34,365 nucleotides of DNA. It comes from Burkholderia sp. LMG 13014. Lineage in GTDB: Bacteria > Pseudomonadota > Gammaproteobacteria > Burkholderiales > Burkholderiaceae. Below are positions 15,599-23,732 of this stretch, in pieces. The notes under the pieces are model-generated. The model made no database searches. It had not been told where the DNA came from and saw nothing but the letters and a program-made list of their open reading frames with translations. The stretch covers positions 1 through 34,365 of the forward strand of contig NZ_CAJNKE010000020.1 of assembly GCF_905232215.1 (NCBI RefSeq), given 5' to 3'. How positions within the stretch are numbered: position 1 is the first letter of the stretch; each line of letters begins with the position of its first letter. The position numbers and the translations under genes are program-made.

Positions 15599-16966
15599 TC
15601 AGGCGGCCCGCGACTGGTTCAGCGTGAACGACAGCAGATCGCCGTCCGTCGGCTCGCCCCAGGTCCTCTGGGCCAGCCAGTCGAAAAAGGCCGTCTCGGC
15701 CAGCTTGGAATCGAGGCCGCGCTTGCGCCAGTCATCGCGCAGATGCGAGCCCATCGTCGGCAGCGCCTCCGACTCGAACGACTCGCGCGCGACTTCGCGC
15801 TCGGCGTCGCCCTGCTCTTCGTACAGCACCTTCGCTTCCTTGCGGCGGAACGCAGCGAACTCGCTCAGCAGGCGTGCCTTCAGATCGTCCGGCTGGGCCG
15901 CCGTAACCTTCGCGGCCGGCGTGCCGGCAGGCAACGCGTCGACCGATTCGACCGGCGGCGCATAACCCTTCTTCAGTGCATCCTTGAACAACGCCGGCGC
16001 GCTGCGCACCGGCGGCAGCGTCGTGCTGCGCATCCGCTGCTCGGTCATCTGCAGCGCGGCACGAATGCGGTTCTCCTCGCTGTCCGCATAGAGCGTCTGC
16101 GCTTCCTTCAACGGGATCCCGAGCTTCACCATCCTGTCGACCAGCGTGCTGTCGAACACGTTCGGGTGTTCGTCGAGCGCGAGCATCGGCTGCTTGCGCT
16201 CGGTCACGCGGAACTGGATCTCGGCCACCCGGCGCCCTTCACGGTGCTCGATCAGCTCGACGAAGATGTTGGTGACTGCGTTGACTTCCGCGATCGCGGG
16301 ACGCAGATAGTCGCGCTTGAAGTACTTGTACTCGCGCTTCGCCTCGTCGCCGGCCTCCGTGTCGGGCGTGCCCGACAGGATCGGCCGCCACCATTCCCAC
16401 GGCTCGCGCATCGTCAGGTGGCTCGGGTTCGTCAGGTAGCGCACGCAGATTTCGTACAGCGCGAGACCGGCGCTGCTGCGCAGCTGGCTCTGGAACTGCA
16501 GGCTCAGGCGTGCATACTGAACCGGGTCGAGCAACTTCTTCTTGATCTTCGGCGCGAACGAGAATTCGACCCATACGCGACGGGTCGCCGGATCCTCGAG
16601 AATTTCCGCGTCGGCGATCAGCGTCGAGATCCCCCACTTGCGGCCCGGCTTCTGGCTCGACGTCCCGGTGCTCCATTCAACCTGCACCGACACCATGCGG
16701 CGCAGGTGTTCCTTCACCAGCGCGGTGTCGTTCGAATCGAAGGCGGAGTTGGCGACGATGTCCGACAGCAGCGCGCGATACGTATCGCCCGAGTCGTCGG
16801 CCTGCTGCGCCACGGCCAGCAGGACATTGAACAGCTTGCGAGTGAGGAGCGTGATCTTGCCGCTCTTCGGCTGAATTGCGATCGCCTCGACGGCCTTCCG
16901 CAATTCGGCTGAACTGGCACTCACCACATCCACATCGGTTTTCTTGGCGCGCTTCGTCGTGGCCAT
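15599..16966 (-). CDS. repA: Replication initiator protein RepA (Rep_3/RepB-type)
   Basis: The 455-residue protein resembles plasmid-type initiators with tandem winged helices. Clear segments are LLTRKLFNVLLAVAQ at about 40, VRRVWVEFSFAPKIKKKLLDP-like residues at 128-150 and YARLSLQFQSQLRSSAGLALYEICVRYL at 151-178, a typical Rep_3 arrangement. A basic, charged C-terminal extension of about 150 residues follows. It should bind the iterons upstream of its own gene and start replication of this chromosome. The only start in frame is the ATG at 16966. The bases before it on the coding strand are a pyrimidine run (CTTCTCCTCC) with no Shine-Dalgarno sequence, so translation may be weak or controlled. 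Confidence 0.92.
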   Translation of the reverse strand: MATTKRAKKTDVDVVSASSAELRKAVEAIAIQPKSGKITLLTRKLFNVLLAVAQQADDSGDTYRALLSDIVANSAFDSNDTALVKEHLRRMVSVQVEWSTGTSSQKPGRKWGISTLIADAEILEDPATRRVWVEFSFAPKIKKKLLDPVQYARLSLQFQSQLRSSAGLALYEICVRYLTNPSHLTMREPWEWWRPILSGTPDTEAGDEAKREYKYFKRDYLRPAIAEVNAVTNIFVELIEHREGRRVAEIQFRVTERKQPMLALDEHPNVFDSTLVDRMVKLGIPLKEAQTLYADSEENRIRAALQMTEQRMRSTTLPPVRSAPALFKDALKKGYAPPVESVDALPAGTPAAKVTAAQPDDLKARLLSEFAAFRRKEAKVLYEEQGDAEREVARESFESEALPTMGSHLRDDWRKRGLDSKLAETAFFDWLAQRTWGEPTDGDLLSFTLNQSRAA

Positions 16967-17223
16967 ACGTCGGGTCGGAGGAGAAGTTTTCCGGAAGGAT
17001 AGCGCCTGCGGTGAAGTGCGTCCAGAACGACATGCTCACCATAGCGGGTGAAGCGCGCGTGCAAAACGGCACTCACCCCAAGCACTCCCGAAAACCCTCA
17101 CCGCTCCGGATTTGCAGCGTTCCGGACTCGTCCAGACGTGCTGCGGGATGCGCCGATTCACAGAATTTCACCTGTGCGGGATACGTGCGAAATGTGCTCC
17201 CGTATCGGCTCACCTTTCGATTT

Positions 17224-17239
17224 GTCGTAATTTTACGAC
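17224..17239. promoter_or_regulatory. GTCGTAA-TT-TTACGAC inverted repeat
   Basis: A perfect 7-base-arm inverted repeat with a 2-base centre, 258 bases upstream of the repA start and just after a degenerate iteron. It is unlike the iterons. A dimeric regulator of repA, or RepA dimers, could bind here. Confidence 0.45.
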
Positions 17240-17309
17240 TGCGCAGCTGTGAGTTCGGCACAGGGTTGCGATCCCACCTCACCGCAGCCCCCGATCGACC
17301 GGCATCGGC

Positions 17310-17325
17310 CTGTATGCATGTACAG
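17310..17325. promoter_or_regulatory. LexA-box-like site in the origin
   Basis: CTGTATGCATGTACAG fits the CTGT-N8-ACAG SOS box, and flanking bases extend the arms to CCTGTA/TACAGG. It is about 345 bases upstream of repA, between the first and later iterons. The central eight bases are less AT-rich than the best boxes, so LexA binding is uncertain. Confidence 0.45.
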
Positions 17326-17660
17326 GCGCGACTCATCGGGAGATCGCGATCGGGCTCCACATCCCCGAAGACGCCAGCGAAACCGGCCCGCGCGCCTCGA
17401 TCGGGCCTGCTTTGCCGGCCCGGGCGCGCATTGTACCGTGCACAAACCGTATCAGGTCCCGAAAATACTCACCTTGAGCACAGTGTGTTCATTCGTCTCG
17501 ATGTCGACGAATGCCCGACACGCGCGGGATTCGCTACCAGAGCCTCCCGAAAACGCTCACCTTACCGAAAAATCGCTGTGCCTTCACCGGCAAGGGAATG
17601 ACTCCCGAAAAACCTCACCGTAACTGCCTCAGTATCAAAAATCCCAATGCGATCCGATAC

Positions 17661-17669
17661 TTATGCACA
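17661..17669 (+). promoter_or_regulatory. DnaA box 1
   Basis: TTATGCACA fits the TTWTNCACA DnaA-box consensus and lies inside the iteron array. Confidence 0.55.
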
Positions 17670-18433
17670 GAAGGCATTTGGCTGTGCATCGTCGACATCC
17701 CCCGAAAAGCCTCACCTTTCGACCGAAATCCCTCATACGACAACCCTGTGTCAGCCCCCGAAAAATCTCACCTGTGACAAAAAGAGGCACAGCAAAAACG
17801 AGATTTCTCCCAGTCCTGGCGGGCTTTTCGGCGGATTCATCGGCTCACGGATCCCGAAAAACCTCACCTTTGACCATTTTTCGGGCAAATACCATTCCCG
17901 AAAAGCCTCACCTGTGGCCGTAATCACAGCCTGTGATCCAGGCCCCGAAAAATCTCACCTCAACGGGATCCGGGCAGGAAAACCCGGATTTCCCTCCCGA
18001 AAAGCCTCACCTTTAGCGCATCACAGGACCCCAAGCACGCTTTTGCTGTGCAAAATGGCGTTCGTTTCCCGGAAATCCTCACATCAAACCGCCGCGGAGT
18101 CCCGTGAAACCTCACCTTTCACAGAAATTGCCCAAAAGATGGGCAGAATCGGGGCGCGAAGAAGGTCCTGCAAATTCTCACCTATGTCTGCACAGGCAGA
18201 AAACTGTGCGGTCAGGCACAGCGCGGGTTCTGTGGCTGTGAGGCCCCGAAAAGCCTCACCTTTGGGAAATCTTGTGTTTCACTGTGCTCCCGAATCCGCT
18301 CACGACCTTTCCTGCAACGGCTCACGCTGCTCCCTGAACCCCATCACGTCAGCTCCCGCAGAAGATCACCTTGGCTCCCGTAAAACTTCACCTTGTCGGC
18401 CGGAAAGCCTTGCAGCATAAGGCTGTGCCGTGG

Positions 18434-18482
18434 CGTTAACGTTTTTAACTAAGGGTTCAAGGGTGTTTACTTCTAATACTCT
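18434..18482. other. AT-richer segment, possible DNA unwinding element
   Basis: This segment follows the last iteron and precedes a DnaA box. It is clearly richer in A and T than its surroundings and contains GTTAAC at 18435-18440 and GTTTAC at 18465-18470. The placement is that expected for origin melting. It is inferred from position and composition only. Confidence 0.45.
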
Positions 18483-18501
18483 CAAGACATCGGCTGACGA
18501 G

Positions 18502-18510
18502 TTTTCCACA
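18502..18510 (+). promoter_or_regulatory. DnaA box 2
   Basis: TTTTCCACA fits TTWTNCACA and lies just beyond the AT-richer segment, about 110 bases after the last iteron. Confidence 0.55.
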
Positions 18511-18557
18511 GACACCCCAACCCCTGAACACCCACAGGCAATCGGATCCGTGGTCAT

Positions 18558-18640
18558 GTGAAACAAATGCCGAAATTCGGGGTCTGCAGGAAAATGCTTG
18601 TGCGCCAAGGACTTGGCTGACTTTCTTCGCTTTGTTTCAC
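18558..18640. repeat. Widely spaced inverted repeat GTGAAACAAA / TTTGTTTCAC
   Basis: The perfect 10-base arms are at 18558-18567 and 18631-18640, 63 bases apart. A small CCGAA-A-TTCGG repeat at 18570-18580 lies next to the left arm. Each arm resembles half of the canonical chromosomal parS (TGTTTCACGTGAAACA). Confidence 0.5.
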
Positions 18641-18736
18641 GGAATCCTGGACCACAGTCGTCCGGATTGGCTCACAGCTCCGATTTCTGTGCACAGCGAC
18701 GTAAATTCACAACGTCGAGCCGAAACAAGTATCAAT

Positions 18737-18748
18737 AAATACGTATTT
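18737..18748. promoter_or_regulatory. AAATACGTATTT palindrome before the kfrA-like gene
   Basis: A perfect 12-base AT-rich palindrome 22 bases before the ATG. KfrA proteins repress their own promoters by binding repeats near the start, so this is a candidate operator. Confidence 0.45.
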
Positions 18749-18769
18749 CGTTATGATTGCCACACTTCA

Positions 18770-19969
18770 ATGTCTGTGAGCACAGCGATGACCCTGGACG
18801 AAATACGCCAAGCCATTCGGGACGAACTGGAATCGCTGCGTGCGAGCGGTGCGCGGCGGCAGGAATTGTCGCTACATGCATGCAAGCGGTTGTTCTTCGA
18901 TCTCGGCATCCGGCCGTCGGCGGCCAACGTCCGCGATCTCACCCAAACTGGCAGTGCCAGCGATATTCCGAAAGACATCGACCATTTCTGGGAGCGCATC
19001 CGTTCCGCGTCGAAAGTCAGGCTCGACGGTGCGGCAATCCCGAAGGCCGTCGAGGAAAAGGCCGGTGCGTTGCTCGGCGCACTCTATGAAGAAGCGTTGA
19101 AGGCGGCACGAGACAGTCTCGATGGCGATCGAGAACAGGTTCGCGCCGGCGTTGCCGACGCCGAACAGCGGTTGCGCGACGCAACTGTCCGCCAGGAGAC
19201 GCTCGAGGGCGCGCTCGCGCGGGGCGAAGCGAAGAACGAGCAACTGCAGGCTCGCGTGACCGAGCTCGAGGTCCAGCTCGCGTCGCAAACGACGCACGGT
19301 TCGGCAAGCGAAGCGACGTTGCTCACCACAGTCGCTCGACTGGAAAAGGAACTGGCCGCCACCGCCGGCCGTGTCGAGGCCGAGCAGGCGCAGAACGCCA
19401 CGCTGCGCGACCGCATCGATGCGCTGCAAGCCGAACTGCAGCAGCGCACCGAGCACTATGCGCAGCAAATCAAGGACGCGGTGGCTGAAGCCGAACGCCG
19501 CGTCAAGCCGATGCTGGTCGAGCTGGACTCGTTGCGCAGCATGGCATCGACCTACCAGAGCGGTTTGCGCGACGTTCAGCGCAAGGAATTCGATTTCCTG
19601 CAGCAGCTGAGTTCGGCGAAGGCGCGCGCCGACCGGCTGGAAGAACAGTTACGCAGCCAGGGCGATGAACTGGAACGTGCGACGCGCGATGTGAGTTCAC
19701 TGCGCGCGAGCCGCGGCATGGATCCGGAAATCACCGCGCTGATCCGCCGCCTCGCCGATGCCGGGCAACTGGATGCGGAGGCGTTTGCCGCGATCGGCAC
19801 CTCGCTGGATCACGAGATTCCGGTGCCGGCCCATTGCCCGCATTGCGATGCCGAGCCGGAACTGTCACATGGTGAAGAGGGTTTTGAAGTGGCGTGCCCC
19901 GAGTGTGAACACGCTTCCGGCGCATGGCCGTCCCGATTCGAAGCCGTCGCGCACTTTGCGCACAGGTGA
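18770..19969 (+). CDS. KfrA-like DNA-binding coiled-coil protein with C-terminal zinc ribbon
   Basis: The 399-residue protein has a KfrA-type N-terminal DNA-binding domain (about 5-100; MTLDEIRQAIRDELESLR, then LRASGARRQELSLHACKRLFFDLGIRPSAANVRD). A long alpha-helical coiled coil follows (about 110-335, rich in Ala, Glu, Gln, Arg). The C-terminus has a zinc ribbon: Cys356-x2-Cys359 and Cys376-x2-Cys379. Plasmid KfrA proteins bind DNA at replication/stability loci and form filaments or support segregation. The gene is divergent from repA and its 5' region borders the origin. I chose the ATG at 18770; ATG 18788 (MTLDE) is also possible. Neither has a strong ribosome binding site. The zinc ribbon is not part of the classic plasmid protein as I know it. 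Confidence 0.82.
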   Translation: MSVSTAMTLDEIRQAIRDELESLRASGARRQELSLHACKRLFFDLGIRPSAANVRDLTQTGSASDIPKDIDHFWERIRSASKVRLDGAAIPKAVEEKAGALLGALYEEALKAARDSLDGDREQVRAGVADAEQRLRDATVRQETLEGALARGEAKNEQLQARVTELEVQLASQTTHGSASEATLLTTVARLEKELAATAGRVEAEQAQNATLRDRIDALQAELQQRTEHYAQQIKDAVAEAERRVKPMLVELDSLRSMASTYQSGLRDVQRKEFDFLQQLSSAKARADRLEEQLRSQGDELERATRDVSSLRASRGMDPEITALIRRLADAGQLDAEAFAAIGTSLDHEIPVPAHCPHCDAEPELSHGEEGFEVACPECEHASGAWPSRFEAVAHFAHR

Positions 19970-19991
19970 CGCTCGGATCGGCTGCACCGCA

Positions 19992-20035
19992 CAGGTGAGA
20001 CGATCCGGGGAGCTTGAGGTGAGGTTTTTCGGGAG
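19992..20035 (-). repeat. Two inverted iteron copies after the kfrA-like gene
   Basis: AGGTGAGGTTTTTCGGGAG at 20017-20035 is the exact reverse complement of a good iteron. A degenerate copy (AGGTGAGACGATCCGGGGAG) lies at 19993-20012. Both point opposite to the main array. They are 1.6 kb from its end. Confidence 0.8.
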
Positions 20036-20064
20036 CTGTGAAACGGTGAGGCTGCACTACGCAA

Positions 20065-20096
20065 GGCTGCTCACGGATCGCTTCGCGTGAGCAGCC
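20065..20096. terminator. Hairpin between convergent genes
   Basis: Perfect 11-base arms GGCTGCTCACG (20065-20075) and CGTGAGCAGCC (20086-20096) enclose a 10-base loop, followed by GTTT. It lies between the kfrA-like and recombinase-like stop codons and is probably a bidirectional terminator. Confidence 0.6.
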
Positions 20097-20105
20097 GTTT
20101 GGCGA

Positions 20106-21125
20106 TCAGTGAGTTTCGTCGCTGTCGGACGCGTCACCGTTGCTGTCGGCCAGACCGTCGCGCCAGTTCTTCCATGCGCGATGCAGGCGGTTCGACGAGA
20201 TCGGCCGCATGAAGCCCAGCCATTTGCCGACCCGTTCGGGCGGCACGTCGTGCTCGAACAATTCGGCCGCGTAGGTATTGCGCAGCGTTTGCGGGCTCGC
20301 GCGCGCGGTGCGCGACGACGTGAGCCCGGCGGATTCGACGATCGCGTCGATGGCGCGCAGCATCGTCGCCTTGTGCATCGGCCGCCCGGCATGGGATGCC
20401 GGGAACACGAGCTCGCCAGGAATCTCCTGGCGCTTGCGCTCGGTGAGCCAGGCTTCGAGCAGCGCGATCGCGAACGATGCCAGGTGCGTTTCGCGTGCGA
20501 AATCCGGATGCGTCGACTCGATCTGCAGCGACGTTCCACTCGTATTGATGCAACTAATCGTGAGCGCGCGCGCTTCGCCGGTTTTAATGCCGGCACCGAG
20601 AAATGCGGCAACGAGCGCGCGGTCGCGCCGCTCCTTCCAGTAGGCGGAACCGGATACGCCGATCGGCGAAAACAGGTACGTGAGCAACGTCGAGCGTTCA
20701 GCAGGCGTGAGGAAACCGGTGGGTTCGTTGTCGCGCGCCTTGCGCCAGTTCGCTTCGCCATCCTGAGCAATGAACCGGGCCGGGTTGGTCGATGCATATT
20801 CGGTGCGCCGGATGTGGTCGAGCACGCGCTCGATCAGCCGCAAATAGCGCATTCGCTGGGTTTTTCGGATCGGCAGTTCGCCGACGAAGTTCGCGATGGT
20901 CGCGGTATCGACGGTTGCCAGATTCTTCTGGTGCGCACGCATCCACGTGAGAAACGCGCCCCATTGCGCGCGATAGACATCGGCTGACGAACGGCGATAG
21001 TCCTGCATGGCAAGCCATGCGTCGAAGGCGGCTTCGGGCGAGGCGATCCAGTCGGATGCGCCGCGGTCGAACAGGTCCGTTTCTTCCGGGCGTGCTGGGG
21101 TGTCGGGAGAGGCGGGAAGGGACAT
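20106..21125 (-). CDS. Degenerate tyrosine-recombinase-fold protein
   Basis: The 339-residue protein has the two-domain layout of phage-integrase-family recombinases: an N-terminal SAM-like DNA-binding part (about 30-125) and a C-terminal part (about 140-325). The catalytic set is largely lost. At the first Arg position there is Lys181 (GAGIKTGEARAL). The first His is replaced by Gln279 (SPQTLRNT, keeping Arg282). The second His is Phe305 (KWLGFM). No Tyr occurs in the expected place after it. It may have become a DNA-binding protein. The start at ATG 21125 fits the domain; GGA lies about 8 bases upstream. It is next to the origin, convergent with the kfrA-like gene. Confidence 0.78.
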   Translation of the reverse strand: MSLPASPDTPARPEETDLFDRGASDWIASPEAAFDAWLAMQDYRRSSADVYRAQWGAFLTWMRAHQKNLATVDTATIANFVGELPIRKTQRMRYLRLIERVLDHIRRTEYASTNPARFIAQDGEANWRKARDNEPTGFLTPAERSTLLTYLFSPIGVSGSAYWKERRDRALVAAFLGAGIKTGEARALTISCINTSGTSLQIESTHPDFARETHLASFAIALLEAWLTERKRQEIPGELVFPASHAGRPMHKATMLRAIDAIVESAGLTSSRTARASPQTLRNTYAAELFEHDVPPERVGKWLGFMRPISSNRLHRAWKNWRDGLADSNGDASDSDETH

Positions 21126-21228
21126 GTGATTTATTCCGTTAGTTGCGTATATGGTAGCCCTTTCCGCAACGTCTCGGGCTGCAAGAGGCTGGACAAGGTC
21201 GTGGCGCGAGGCGGCCCGTGGCGGGCAG

Positions 21229-21606
21229 TCAGTCGCCCCACGCCTTGGACGGGCGGTGAGCGCGCTCGCGAGGCGCCGTGTCGTGCGGCGTTGCCGCTGC
21301 TTCATACGCGAGAACCGCGAACGAAAAAACGGCGGGCAGCGCATTCGAGCGCCCGAAGTCGATCGGATCGTCCGTTTCGGGAAACGTCATGTCCAACTGC
21401 CGTTCGAACAATTGACGCATGCCGGCCTCGTGCCGGCTGGCGAAGCCGAGATCGGCGAGTGCTTCGGCCTCGATGGCGTGCAGCAGGCGCCACGTCAGCG
21501 GGACGCGCTGGTGGATGTAGCGCCCGGCGATATGCCGGACGATCAGCTCGAGGTCGTGCGCGGCAGCCTTGAAGCTGAGCGCGGCCAAATCTTGTTCTTC
21601 TGTCAT
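21229..21606 (-). CDS. Hypothetical protein, 125 aa, with SOS-box-like site upstream
   Basis: This soluble 125-residue protein starts MTEEQDLAALSFKAAAHDLE from the ATG at 21606, with AGGAG six bases upstream. It is acidic and alanine-rich in the middle, and no known domain or membrane segment is visible. The gap to the upstream XRE-cupin gene contains a CTGT-N8-ACAG site at 21680-21695, about 74 bases before the start, so DNA-damage control is possible. The function is unknown. Its place next to the replication locus invites, but does not prove, a role in replication or division under stress. Confidence 0.75.
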   Translation of the reverse strand: MTEEQDLAALSFKAAAHDLELIVRHIAGRYIHQRVPLTWRLLHAIEAEALADLGFASRHEAGMRQLFERQLDMTFPETDDPIDFGRSNALPAVFSFAVLAYEAAATPHDTAPRERAHRPSKAWGD

Positions 21607-21679
21607 TGCAGGCTCCTGTCGACCAGGCGGGCGCCTCGGTGCGCCAGCTCCGGCCCGTGCATGGCGGAATGTCCGTATA

Positions 21680-21695
21680 CTGTACAAACATACAG
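21680..21695. promoter_or_regulatory. SOS (LexA) box-like site
   Basis: CTGTACAAACATACAG matches CTGT-N8-ACAG, and the flanks extend it to ATACTGT/ACAGTG. It lies 74 bases upstream of the 125-residue gene and after the stop of the XRE-cupin gene, where a promoter of the former is expected. Confidence 0.6.
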
Positions 21696-21746
21696 TGTTT
21701 TCCGCAACCGGCCTGCAATTGGCCCTTTGGCCAGCTATCCGCGCCG

Positions 21747-22358
21747 TCAGCGATGTATCACGATCAGCAGTGCCCGCGCCTCGGCTTTGCCGGGATTACG
21801 GATCGCGTGCGGCTCGTCGGCCGGGTAACGCGCGGTGTCGCCTACCTTCAGGCGCCGGCTGGCCGCCGCGGCTTCGATTTCCATCGCGCCCTGCAGCACG
21901 GTGAGGTGCTCGCGCGTGCCGGGCTCGTGGGCGTTCGATATCAGCGCGCCGCCGCTCGGCAGCGTCAGCTCGTACCACTCGAATTTGCCCGCGAGGTCGA
22001 TCGGGCCCCATACGCGCAACTGGTACCGGCCGTCATGGCCGGCGAGCGTCGGAATGTCGTGCGGGCCGTCTACGCGGATGGTCTCGGGCGCCTTCGGCTG
22101 CGAGAACAGCTCGTCGAGCGTGATGCCGAGCGCGTTCGTCAGCCGCCACGCCACGGCGATCGTCGGGTTGGCTTTGTCGCGTTCGATCTCGGAGAGCATC
22201 GATTTCGATACGCCCGCCGCGCGCGACAGGTCGTCGAGCGTCAGCTTGCGTTCGGTGCGCAGCCGCTGGATCTGCTCGCCGACACGCGGCGGCGTTGCGG
22301 CCGGCGGTTGCGGTGCGGCGCTGGCAGGCGTGCGCCGCGAACCGGAGGAACTTGCCAT
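21747..22358 (-). CDS. XRE-family regulator with C-terminal cupin domain
   Basis: The 203-residue protein has a disordered Ala/Pro N-terminus, then an HTH_3 domain at about 27-83 (VGEQIQRLRTERKLTLDDLSRAAGVSKSMLSEIERDKANPTIAVAWRL). A cupin fold follows at about 110-200 (AHEPGTREHLTVLQGAMEIEA and DTARYPADEPHAIRNPG). Such proteins are usually small-molecule-sensing repressors. The gene is divergent from kbl-tdh across a 161-base spacer with a clear inverted repeat, so it probably controls threonine catabolism and itself. The start is ATG 22358, preceded by a weak GGA. Confidence 0.9.
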   Translation of the reverse strand: MASSSGSRRTPASAAPQPPAATPPRVGEQIQRLRTERKLTLDDLSRAAGVSKSMLSEIERDKANPTIAVAWRLTNALGITLDELFSQPKAPETIRVDGPHDIPTLAGHDGRYQLRVWGPIDLAGKFEWYELTLPSGGALISNAHEPGTREHLTVLQGAMEIEAAAASRRLKVGDTARYPADEPHAIRNPGKAEARALLIVIHR

Positions 22359-22384
22359 TTGGATTCCGTTCGCTTAGAGTTGTT

Positions 22385-22414
22385 CGATATTTCGAATTCT
22401 AGTTCGGAATATCG
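22385..22414. promoter_or_regulatory. Inverted repeat CGATATT-N16-AATATCG, likely operator
   Basis: Seven-base arms at 22385-22391 and 22408-22414 lie between the XRE-cupin regulator and kbl, with further TTCGAA/TTCGGAA symmetry inside. The position fits autoregulation and control of kbl-tdh by the neighbouring regulator. Confidence 0.55.
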
Positions 22415-22519
22415 GATAAATGCGGTCAACCGAACGACCGACTATAACAGTAGCAGGCCGTTGCGCCGCCGCCACGAGTGGCGCGTTGCGGAATGCGAAA
22501 CCCTGTCAGGAGCTTTGCG

Positions 22520-23719
<1,200 letters not shown>

Positions 23720-23732
23720 CGGAGGCGCGATC

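Larger units (their letters stand above)
17085..18394 (+). repeat. Iteron array, consensus CCCGAAAANCCTCACCT
   Basis: Direct repeats all read on the plus strand. Good copies begin near 17086, 17458, 17546, 17602, 17701, 17756, 17852, 17896, 17943, 17995 and 18244. Weaker copies lie near 17198, 18066, 18099, 18165, 18288, 18310, 18336, 18354 and 18374. Spacing varies from about 45 to 110 bases in the dense part, so they are spaced iterons rather than a tight tandem array. RepA is the expected ligand. Weaker copies cluster at the right end, toward the AT-rich segment. Confidence 0.9.
16967..18769. other. Replication origin of the second chromosome
   Basis: This non-coding region of 1.8 kb lies between the divergent repA and kfrA-like genes. 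It contains the iteron array (17085-18394), two DnaA boxes, a LexA-box-like palindrome, several inverted repeats and an AT-richer stretch at about 18434-18482 that may be the unwinding element. The arrangement of initiator gene, iterons, AT-rich DNA and DnaA boxes is that of an iteron-type origin. About 32 CACAG/CTGTG pentamers lie between 17159 and 18785. Confidence 0.85.

Noticed and set aside
17085-18394. CRISPR array
   Set aside because: Repeats are short, degenerate and unevenly spaced with no cas genes. They are iterons.
17647-18420. A 257-codon open frame with repeated KASPL/KSHL peptides
   Set aside because: The repeated peptides are translations of the iterons; the region is the origin, not a repeat protein gene.
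20106-21125. Active integrase of a mobile element
   Set aside because: The catalytic residues are missing, and no attachment-site repeats, tRNA gene or cargo genes are seen.
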